From NCBI GenBank assembly GCA_963682055.1, contig OY821742.1, positions 29,731,060 through 29,795,059 on the forward strand: a stretch of 64,000 nucleotides of DNA, in the 5' to 3' direction. A model generated the notes under the pieces. The model did not search any database and had not been told where the DNA came from. It saw only the letters and a program-made list of their open reading frames with translations. The position numbers and the translations under genes are program-made. Origin of the DNA: Primula veris (taxonomy: Eukaryota > Streptophyta > Magnoliopsida > Ericales > Primulaceae). This document shows positions 9,740 to 18,700 of this stretch, piece by piece (within the stretch, counting starts at the first letter, position 1; each line of letters opens with the position of its first letter).

Positions 9740-10172
9740 GATTAGTGTGGGGAAGTGCAACCGTTCGCCAAGAGATTTGGGAAAACGAGGGTAATTAAAA
9801 GATGCGCCTGTTGAGAAATTAAAAGTGTGGAGTTGCAACCATTCATTATAAAAAGAGGCGTCTGTTGAGAAGAAACGTTTGGATTCATGCCAGTATTTAA
9901 AGAGGGTAAAATTCGAAAAGCCTCTGCACGTGTCAATCTGGAAAAAATGCAACAATATTAAGATATAAAGGATAAGATTTGTGTACAGGGCTCGAGAAAT
10001 CCCCTCAGTCCCTAGATACAAAGATTCAGAAGGTTCAATGGATAAGGTCAAACGCAAGGCCCAAGAAAAAGCATTAATGAATCCACAAGCGTGCGCAGTC
10101 AAATTAATTGCATTGGGAGAATAATTCAGATAAAAGCAAGAAAAAGAAAATTTTCTATTAATCAAGGGGAAA
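9740..10172. other. Spacer between D3 and D4
   Basis: Contains a diverged direct repeat: AAGTGCAACCGTTCGCC... with GCGCCTGTTGAGAA near 9805, and GAGTTGCAACCATTCATT... with GCGTCTGTTGAGAA near 9865. This is probably duplicated promoter sequence of D3. No ORF resembling the siblings was found here. Confidence 0.5.
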
Positions 10173-10178
10173 TTTATT
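10173..10178 (-). terminator. Polyadenylation signal AATAAA of D4
   Basis: Minus-strand TTGTAATAAATTTCCCC, 53 nt after the D4 stop; normal plant spacing. Confidence 0.5.
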
Positions 10179-10230
10179 ACAAGATGCAACTCGACAAAAT
10201 TACACTGCCAAAAAAGAAAGGAAAAGAGAG

Positions 10231-10566
10231 TTATTTTGTAGGACCAGCTTCATCCTCGGTCCTCTTCTTGGACCGAGCATACACTTCCTTGAGGGCCAAT
10301 TTATAAGCCCACTTGGAAGCAATATGCCTCTCTCTAGAAGCCTCCAGCTCTTTGATCCGAGCACGAGCCCAAATATTGTCGATCAGAGACCTCTGATATT
10401 CACTCTCCATTGCCTCCAAGCGCTCATCCATCTCAGCAGCTCGGCGAGCCTCCACGGTTAAAGAGGCAACCCTCATTTCGAGGATACGAGTCCTCCTAAC
10501 CTCTTCCTCGAGATGGGCAACATATTCAGGAAGGTTGTCACCACTATTTTCACGAGGAGAAGCCAT
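10231..10566 (-). CDS. Small antisense gene D4: 111-aa coiled-coil protein, paralogue of D5
   Basis: Uninterrupted frame from the ATG at 10566 (MASPRENSGDNLPEYVAHLE) to 10231. It is helical throughout, with heptad-like Leu/Ile spacing (LEEEVRRTRILEMRVASL, ARIKELEAS) and a basic end (AYKLALKEVYARSKKR). D5 shares the plan MASP....GDN...YVA.L..EV at the start and IK.LEAS...A....AYKLA.KE..ARSK near the end, so the two arose by duplication. TATA is about 55 nt upstream and AATAAA 53 nt downstream. No known domain. Confidence 0.6.
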   Translation of the reverse strand: MASPRENSGDNLPEYVAHLEEEVRRTRILEMRVASLTVEARRAAEMDERLEAMESEYQRSLIDNIWARARIKELEASRERHIASKWAYKLALKEVYARSKKRTEDEAGPTK

Positions 10567-10618
10567 TTGTTCGTTAATAAAGAAGGAATTGCACAAAGAA
10601 AATAGGGACAGTCCCCTT

Positions 10619-10626
10619 TTATAGGA
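10619..10626 (-). promoter_or_regulatory. TATA box of D4
   Basis: Minus-strand CCTATAAAAGGGGAC, about 55 nt before the D4 ATG. The stretch between contains a C/T-rich leader. Confidence 0.55.
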
Positions 10627-10782
10627 AGAAACAATGGGGTAGATCAAAGGTCATCTCGAAGAAAGACAACCTCTTGAACTTCCCAAGAGCATTTATGGCT
10701 AACTACAACAGTTCAAATCCAATTAAGTCATCCAATAAGGTACCAAGAAGATAAACAGACAAGAGCAATAATAAAGAAATAT

Positions 10783-10788
10783 TTTATT
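10783..10788 (-). terminator. Polyadenylation signal AATAAA of D5
   Basis: Minus-strand GTTAATAAAATATTTC, 69 nt after the D5 stop. Confidence 0.5.
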
Positions 10789-10856
10789 AACATTTTCAAT
10801 AGTTCAGTTACAACTTGGAGATAATATCCAATACAAAAGAAATCATAAACGACTAA

Positions 10857-11168
10857 TTATTCCGAGGAAGAGCCTCCTTCATCGTCATCCGAACTCGGTT
10901 TAGACCGAGCATGCAACTCTTTAAAAGCAAGCTTATAGGCCCTTTTTGCTGCCTTTTGCTTAGCCAGAGAAGCCTCAAGCCTCTTTATACGTTCAAAGGC
11001 CCAATCAAGGTCAGCCATCGTCAAGTGATGAGCTGCGTCCATATCAGATAGCCTTTTTGTCACGTCCACCAATTTCTTTTTCATAACGCGAGCCTTCTTG
11101 ACTTCATTCTTCAAGTAAGCGACATAATCTGAGGAATTGTCTCCAGTAGAATCATTGGGAGAAGCCAT
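10857..11168 (-). CDS. Small antisense gene D5: 103-aa coiled-coil protein, paralogue of D4
   Basis: Uninterrupted frame from the ATG at 11168 (MASPNDSTGDNSSDYVAYLK) to 10857. It carries the same start and end signatures as D4 (see D4), with a shorter centre and an acidic Ser-rich tail (SSDDDEGGSSSE). Predicted helical, Lys-rich, without signal peptide or membrane segment. A TATA box lies about 55 nt upstream and AATAAA 69 nt downstream. It is the ORF nearest the 3' LTR. Function unknown; partner of D4 in a coiled-coil complex is possible but only a guess. Confidence 0.6.
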   Translation of the reverse strand: MASPNDSTGDNSSDYVAYLKNEVKKARVMKKKLVDVTKRLSDMDAAHHLTMADLDWAFERIKRLEASLAKQKAAKRAYKLAFKELHARSKPSSDDDEGGSSSE

Positions 11169-11219
11169 TAAGTCACAAGCAAGGTGGTGATGGAATAAGT
11201 AATTGAAGGAAGGGTATTC

Positions 11220-11229
11220 CCTTTTTATA
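11220..11229 (-). promoter_or_regulatory. TATA box of D5
   Basis: Minus-strand TTATTATAAAAAGGGAA, about 55 nt before the D5 ATG, comparable in place and flanks (TATAAAAxGGGA) to the D4 box. A second TATA-like string (TTTATAAATGCTCC) lies further up at 11341-11354. Confidence 0.5.
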
Positions 11230-11467
11230 ATAAGGTGATTTTTAGAAAGGTCAAGGGTTGCTTCGAAGAAAGATATCAAAGGTCTTATCAAAGTCAAATA
11301 GCAAATTTGCAATTTCCCAAGACAGTAAATGGGTCCCAAGGAGCATTTATAAAGAGGGACATTTGCCGAATGAAACATAGGGAACAGCTAAACCGAAGTA
11401 ATCTCTTCGGCAGACCAATCATGACTCCCTCGACGTGGAAACCACACCGAGGAAGTCAGGGAACACT

Positions 11468-11994
11468 TGATAGAACATAAAAATTAGACCCGAATATTCT
11501 ATTCGGATCTTAATCAGCCCATATATCATAACTGGGTATCCAACACTTAATGGGTTATCACCCCCTTTACAAAAAGCCCAAGCCCACTTAACTAGGGACC
11601 CATATCTGAAAAAACCCATGAGATGGAGACATTTGTCAACATCCTATGAGGCATAATATCCTATAAATAGCCAAGTATCCCCCCAAGAAAGGGATCAGAA
11701 AATCTATCCAAAAAATATAGAGAGAAGTAGAGAAAAGAGAGAAATTAGTCAAAGCTTATCACTTCAAGAAACAAACCGAGCAGAGAAAGAGCCGAGTACT
11801 GAAGAAGAAGGAGAAAGACTAAGATGAGAGATCAAATAGTTAAGTCGAGCATGATTGTAAGAAGGAAATTGTAATCCGAACAAGGACAATTGTCGAATAG
11901 CAATAAAGATCAAGGAGTGTTCATCATTTATTATATATTCAATGTTATATCGTTGAAAAACCTAACGCTACCGCCAAAAGTTATGGTTTTATCA
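11468..11994 (+). repeat. Probable 3' LTR of the Tat element
   Basis: Proposed ends TGATAG...TTATCA form a short terminal inverted repeat starting TG and ending CA. A TATA box (CCTATAAATAG) lies near 11661, with a purine-rich leader after it. The sequence just before is only partly purine (GAGGAAGTCAGGGAACACT), so the left border is uncertain. The 5' LTR is not in the window, and no target duplication can be tested. Confidence 0.5.
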
Positions 11995-12625
11995 GAGTGC
12001 ATAAAATGTCAATACAATTGCATACGGATGCATAAAAATGTTAAAAAAATAAAAAATAAAATCACAAAAAATAATAATAATTCAAAAAATCGAAAAAAAC
12101 TGAAATAAATAAATAAACTAAATGTGCATAAAAGTGCATAAAAAGTGCATGAAATGTGCATAAAAGTGGATACGGATAAAATGTGCATAAAAATGGATAC
12201 ATGTTAATAAAATAGGTATAAAAAGTGCATAAAAGTGGATGCGGATCAATAAAAAGTGCATATAAGATGTATCAATAAAAATGGCATATTGCTAAATAGT
12301 TTCTCCAAATTACTTCCAATCAACATACCAAATCAGGTTTTTTTTCAACAAAAGTGACTAATTGACACAAATCCAACAAAAAAACCCAAATCACCTTTGT
12401 ATTCAACAAAAAAAGCAATAAAATTAAATTTAAAAAAATAGATGAAAACCAAACATAGTTCTTCCACAACCATTTACATTACCATAGCCATTTATCTAGT
12501 CCAGAGATGAGGTCGATTTGATCGACTCGTTCATGAGATCGACATAAATTTGTGTAACTATAATGATGGGCACAATTACATGATTGCATTCAAACAAATC
12601 ATTATCCCCGTACATCATCAATAAA
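11995..12625. other. AT-rich spacer with degenerate GTGCATAAAA repeats
   Basis: Between about 11996 and 12270 the word GTGCATAAAA or close variants recurs more than ten times at irregular spacing. This looks like a decayed minisatellite or transposon subterminal array. The rest is A-rich with no coding signal. Confidence 0.6.
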
Positions 12626-12818
12626 CACTACAAAATAATGTTTGATGTAGTGAAAGTCAAAATCTGTCACAAGTCTGTCACTAATTTAAAAAGTTATCAC
12701 AAATCTGTCGTAAATTGACTAAACTGTCACAACGCCGTCAAAAAAACCGTCGCTAATAAGCTCGTAACAAAAAATACCGTCACTAATCCCGTCACTATGT
12801 GGGTATTTTTTTGTAGTG
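12626..12818. mobile_element. CACTA-like MITE, 193 bp
   Basis: It begins CACTACAAAA and ends TTTTGTAGTG, a perfect 10-bp terminal inverted repeat of the CACTA type. It is flanked by AAA on both sides (possible 3-bp target duplication). Inside are repeated GTCACTAA/CTGTCACAA words in the subterminal zones, as usual for CACTA elements. No ORF; non-autonomous. Confidence 0.75.
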
Positions 12819-13375
12819 AAATATTAAAAAGATAAATGTCCGTACACAACCAAACAAGACCTAACCGAAGAAAATTAAAAGAATTATTTAAGTTATCATA
12901 CCTAAATTTCATCTCATATAAAACTTGTAAATTTCTCGCACAAATTTTCACCCAACCAAACAAGACTTAACCGACGACCACCACGAAGGCGGAGATCGTC
13001 GTCGTCGCTGGCCCATCACCTGGCGATACAAACGGAGAGGAGGGAAGAGGGAAAGAGAGAGAGACGGGAGGGGGAGAGAGCAAGCCGACTCTGATTCTTT
13101 GCGGTTTCTCCATCTCTGGTGGTGGTGATAGAGCTCCGGTTGGTGAAGGGTTCCGACGAATTCTGATCGACATGGATATGTAGAGAGAGATGAGATCGTG
13201 AAGGAGAGGTAGAGAGAGATAGCAAAGATGAGAAGATGTTAGCAGGAAAGAGTAAGAAATAAAATTTGTAGTGCTATTTATATTGTAGATAAAGTGTGAA
13301 TAAATGGGGGGTGATCTTGTATATGATTTTTTAGGGATTAAGTTCAAAAAATATGACTGAATGGACATTTTTACT
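12819..13375. other. Spacer with GC-richer segment and a direct repeat
   Basis: ACAACCAAACAAGACCTAACC at 12846 recurs, slightly changed, at 12952. 12964-13200 is GC-richer and purine-rich on the plus strand (GAGAGAG, GGAGG). Two overlapping minus frames there are Ser/Pro-rich and show no family resemblance. It may be a decayed 5' end of a gene or a transposon piece. Confidence 0.35.
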
Positions 13376-14165
13376 TAAATTAATAATATCGGTACCATAT
13401 AAATTTATTAATTTAGAAATATATTAATTAATGGATAAATTAATATTTATTATTTTAAAGAGGTTTTATTGATTGGATGATTAATGTTCATCGAGCGATA
13501 AAAACAAATTGTTTCCGACACTGCAAAATTCGATCGGTCAATAAAGTTTCAATTCATACATGAAACTATTATTGAGAAATATATTTTTGAAATTGAAAAA
13601 ATAATTGATGGTCTCGGTTATCGCAATCAAACAGATGTTAATGGCTTGTTGAATTACCCATGTAAAAATGATACAATTTAAAACTTAAGAGACCCGAAAG
13701 TTATAATAAATTATGAATAATGTCTTTGGTAACAATAAAGAGTGTGAGGTTGAACATGATACTTGAAGATGATATCAAACCTTTGGAACTAGTCATGCGA
13801 AACTAAACATTTACGCGTCTATAACTATTTTTGGTGCAGTTTGAAAAGACTACATCTAAACTTTTGGATGTAATTAGAAAAATAATTGATGAGATTCAAA
13901 TATATTTAAATTTTAAGAAAAAACAAACGAATATAGAGTCATACTTTATTAAGTTGTCCTAGTAATGTTTGTCATTTTGAAGAATTATTAATTTATAATT
14001 TTGTCGGGATCAATATTTATATTAGAATTTTCAAAAAAATTATTATCTTATTAATTTATCGAAATTGGTGATTTTTTACATTGGGCCAAGTCGGGACCAA
14101 AAAAATATTATTTTATAAAATTTATTAATTTACCGAGTATTAATTTAGAGAGGTTATACGTTATA
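13376..14165. mobile_element. Decayed pogo/Lemi1-Emigrant-type element
   Basis: The right end, read on the minus strand, is ATAACCTCTCTAAATTAATA followed by CTCGGTAAATTAATAA, close to the Emigrant/Lemi1 terminal repeat pattern. The left side holds similar TAAATTAATA and TTTAAAGAGGTTTTATTG sequence. Near 13845-13965 a plus-strand frame ends IDEIQIYLNFKKKQTNIESY, then FIKLS and stop, resembling the C-terminal tail of tigger/pogo-type transposases. Stops and frameshifts break the rest. Confidence 0.5.
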
Positions 14166-15768
14166 TTGTAGTTACATAATTTATCAATTCATGTTTATAA
14201 AACGAAGTCGTTTCCCTTTATGACACCATAAGACTAACCTACTATATTTTGATGGTTTGTTTTGTTAAATGTATACTTTGTTTTAGTACGACCTAGTTTA
14301 GATTTTGCATTTTTTTTGAAAATTTTTATAAGCATGATATGATTTTTTTCTTGCAAAGTTAAAATAAGCGGCCAAAAAATTCACGGATTAGGTGTAGAAG
14401 GTGTCGGACGACCCTGGTAACATGTAAGTGATCATATTGTTATTCCTAGCCGGAACAGCAAATACTTTTGCAGGGCTATTAACAACTCTCCGATATCGGG
14501 AAAAAAAAACTCCAATCAATTTCAGATTTTAGGCTCCAAATGTCCCCACAATCGACTTAATTTCCCAAGGCATCATACTTCCCGACTTTCCGCCTACATT
14601 CATCAATTCCATATTATCTGACTAGAAAGTAACTTCATTACAGTTTTTTTCCTTGGCTCGAGAACATGCAGTTATGAAGGTGGCCTCTGCCATCATTTAA
14701 CAAAGATGATGCCGGTGTCCGACATAGCAAATTTCGTCTTTAAATACCCATGCGGTGGTTGTACTCATTTTTAAATCGAGTTATGAAGCCAAAATAAAGC
14801 TCAGCCATATGAAAAGCAGATCAAAGTGGAAACAAATTAGAATCAATGAAGTGTTTAAATTCTAAATAATGGCATCAGCCATCAGTCTATTTGCATAGAG
14901 GGAGTCACTCTCGAATATAGCTTCAGTGCGTTAACAATCGCATAGAAGTTGTCCCCACTGTTATAGTAGTACAACAAAAGTAGCAAAACGTAGTTTTCGA
15001 AACTACATTATTGGTGAGCATGCTTAAGAGCCATTGAAAGGAGTCACTTAATTTCAAATGGACAGAATTAAGCTCCTATTTTTGGATGGATCAGCACTAC
15101 GGTTACAGTAAAAGCACAACTTTTGATCAGCAGCCTGCGTGTAATTAAAATCAGGAAATATCGTAACATGACTTCCTTCATAACTGCTGTTAAAGAATAT
15201 TGGAAAATGTAGCAAGTTTTAATTGGTTGACAACTTGACATTAGGTTTTATTCATGGAAGTGCAATTACCCGAATCAAAATGCAGCAACTAGAGAGTTTG
15301 CTTTTCAACTATAGATGCCCAAACAAATGAAAAACGGCCTCACGATCATATAGGGATTCAAAAAATATATTAAAAAAAAAAACTTTAGCAAAAACTTTTC
15401 TACCATAACAAAATTGCATTACAGTGGTACGTACCAAAAGAAACTTGATATTTTCATCTTATATATTGCAGTCGTGGCCAAAAACCTAGAGCAGGAAGAA
15501 TTTAACTGCACCTTACTATTACAATCTAAAAGTACACAAGGAAGACAAAATTTGGACTAAACTAGAAGATTTTTTTTTTGAAAATGAGTGATAATATGAG
15601 TTGTATGAGTACTCAACAATCAATAATTACCCCTGGGTCATCACAACTTCTCGTGACAAGGAACGGAAGTCATTCCCATTAACAAAATCCTCGTAATGGA
15701 ACAAAATTGTGTCTTTAAAGGGAACTTTCTCCACCTATGAATTACCCACCCTGTAACGTTCCAACATC
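14166..15768. other. TOC64 3' flank and untranslated region
   Basis: No ORF with family resemblance on either strand. The part next to 15768 is the TOC64 3' untranslated region on the minus strand; no canonical AATAAA was fixed. 14400-15400 is mixed-composition sequence without recognisable repeats. Confidence 0.5.
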
Positions 15769-18700
15769 TTACTCGAACAACTTTGTTAACCTGCCAGCAC
15801 ATTCGCCTGCTCTTTTGTTGGTTGGCTCGAGAACAAGAGCATATCTGAAATCTGCAATTACATACAATCCCACGATTAGTCAGCACTTCAAAAGGAACAG
15901 AGTATCAAAAGGTTAGATAATATGTTCTCCCTAAATGAGAAAAGAATACTACCTTTTTGTATCTCAGAAAGTAATATATTTACCACATTAAACATAGCTA
16001 AACATGTAAAACCGCAAACTATAGAAGAAAAAAGATAATTTTCATAAAGTAACACATTACAAGTGCTATGACAAACATGAAATAAATATTTTGCAACCTC
16101 TATCGATAAATTGGAAGCTGTTAAAGGAGATATGTGGTACTCAAATTAACACCAATAACAAGCTCACCTTCAATCGCTTCTTTGTAATAACCCAGCATTT
16201 CCCGAGCTGTACCTCTTCTTAAATAGGCCTTTATATTCTGAAGAAGGCCAACCCAGAAACACTATTATCAATGCTGTTATTCTTTTCATAGCAAGGCACA
16301 AGAATGATATTAGCGGACAATATAATAGTCGACAGTGAAGGAACTCACCTTTTTATCGAGATTGATGGCTTTTGTACAGTCAGCTTCAGCTTGAAGAAAA
16401 CTAGATGAACAAAAGTAAAGACTTAATAAACGTATTCTAAATCATAAGCTTGCATGGTAAACTGTAGTTCAGAAACCATTGCTACCTTCCTAATTCAAGA
16501 TAAGCTGCAGCCCTGTTGCTGTAATATGTTGCATTACTACTACTGAGTTTGATTGCTTCCGTATAAAAACCAATCGCTTTCTGCCATTGCTTCTCTTTAT
16601 AAGCTTGGTTTCCCTACAAAAGGAAATCGAGTACAGTGAGGTTCTTGGTACAAAATGTGAAGATAGTGGATAAAAATGGAATATCAAATATTGAGGTTAT
16701 AAAAATCTTTTAGTTGGATCTATAGTTTCTAAGGAGATGATAAGAGAAAATTGTGTTAATTGTCTTGATGGTGAACATAAACTACTTTCAAAACACACGA
16801 GATGACGATAAAAAATAAATAAAAGAAAATAATAACTCACCTTTCTTTTGCAAGATTAGCGAGGGTTTCCGATAAAAGAGTAAATAAAAGATTATGATAG
16901 CTCACCTTTTCTTTTGCAAGATCAGCTAGGGTTTCCTGGCTGACTTCTTTAGGAGATAATTTAGATTTCACAATTATGTCGGCCTGCTCCTGTAATGAAG
17001 CGTACATGGTCTGTACCGTATCTAACAAAAACCTATCTCCTCCATGCCTGGCTACAAGAGATACAGAGACCGCATGCTTCTCATGGAATCCTAGCGGTAC
17101 AGAGACCTACAAAAGTAAAAAAACATGTGAATTTGTTAGTTTTCCAAATTTATCTCTACTGCAATAATAGCTTGTATCTGTCACCTGACAAAAGAAGTTA
17201 TCCAAATAATTAAGTTAGCAACATGGTGACACTATTCCCCAAAAGCGAGTCAAAACATACAGTAACCATACACACCTTTTCAACCAAGTTCACTTGAATA
17301 TATTGCACAGCCTTATTGTTACTAGAATAGATGAATATTGAAATGAGATTACTTTTGTAAAAAAAAATTATTTTTCGATGATGGTACGTCATATTGTTGA
17401 ATTTATTTATCCCCTAATTTACACAAATTCCAACAGTTAGGTTGCGTTATGCATCGATTGTTTCAATCAAGTTGGTGTACTAAGTACCAATTTACATTAA
17501 AAAACCATTTAAAACACCATTAATTATAATTTGAGCACTCCTGAATTTTGATAGGTTGGTAAACTAAAATTAAATTTTGACTGAAGTTGTTTTTATCCAT
17601 ATCTTTTTGATTCATTCGCATTTGCAACATATATTTTACGATAGGCACTAAACAGAACGGGGTGATTATAGGATATATAGGGGGAAAAACAGTACATGAA
17701 GCATAGGATATTACCTGACAGCATCCTGAAATGCTAGCTAAACTCAACAAACTAAATGCACGGCTCGTGTAATCTTCTGAAAATAATTCCTTCCCACCAA
17801 GTTTTGGCGGCGGCCCAGCAACAGTAGGGATCACCAGTACTCCATCATCCTGCACAAGTATAAACAAACTTATCTTCATTAACAAATTTAACAACTGACT
17901 TTCTGGCAACAAATATTTCTATGGAGAATCACATTAAAGCCGTTAAGGCGGCTAATCTAGCAGGACCAAAAGAAGTCCCTCGTGAGCCACCTTTAATGTG
18001 AGTGAGTGGCTAGTTTGTAGTGTCATTAGTGTATTACATTTACACCTTAGTTCCTGCTATTTTGTGATATTGTTATTCTCCGTAGCTTGTTGTCCTGACA
18101 TAGTTTGAGACCTTTTGTGCAGTCATGTAAAACTGGGTTAGGTCCCGTTTTCTTTTATTATAATACGCTTACTTACCCAAAAAAGAAAAGAAAATTAAAG
18201 TCTATTACAAAAGTAACACAGAAGCAATAGGCAATGAAGAATGACAGTGATGGCATTCTTGGTGAAACCTGATATGAATAATTGAATCTAGGGAGCAGAC
18301 TACCATGTCTTTTTAAAAGGAATTTATCTCCAGAATATTTTTGAAAGGATTACCCTAAAAATAATGACTCTGAGTTGATAAGTACTTTTCATATTTAACA
18401 TCAAGGGTTTGCAGTGGAAAACTTGGCGAGCACTTGAAAAAAAACAAAGGAACCAAAAAATAATGTCTGGAGGACAATACCTTCAGAAGGGAGCTGAAGG
18501 CCACACGCATTTCATTCCGAATTGTGTGGCAGATATCAATATCTTCGTCTGATATTTCTGACTTATCTTTCAATTGTGTTGCAATAGCAGGATTTAAAGA
18601 TGGTTTTACTGAGCTGATCCACTCCTCATGTTGATGTCTGAATTCATGCCTGAAGACATACATATACACTTCAGCTGTGAACATATACTTACAAAGTTCC

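Larger units (their letters stand above)
1..11994 (+). mobile_element. Ty3/gypsy Tat-lineage LTR retrotransposon, 3' portion
   Basis: The element enters the window inside pol and runs to a 3' LTR at about 11468-11994; the 5' LTR, gag, protease and reverse transcriptase lie outside. The Tat assignment rests on a second, archaeal-type RNase H directly followed by integrase. About 9.7 kb separates pol from the LTR, and most of it carries antisense genes. Antisense additional ORFs between pol and the 3' LTR are known in Tat/Retand-type elements; the number seen here is unusual. Pol and the three pol-proximal antisense ORFs contain premature stops, so this copy is probably not autonomous. Confidence 0.85.

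Noticed and set aside
12964..13368. Minus-strand Ser/Pro-rich ORFs of 69 and 133 codons
   Set aside because: Overlapping frames in purine-rich DNA without homology or splice support.
14655..14700. Short match to the last TOC64 exon (GTTCTCGAGCCAA)
   Set aside because: Only about 13 bases match; not enough for a duplicated exon.
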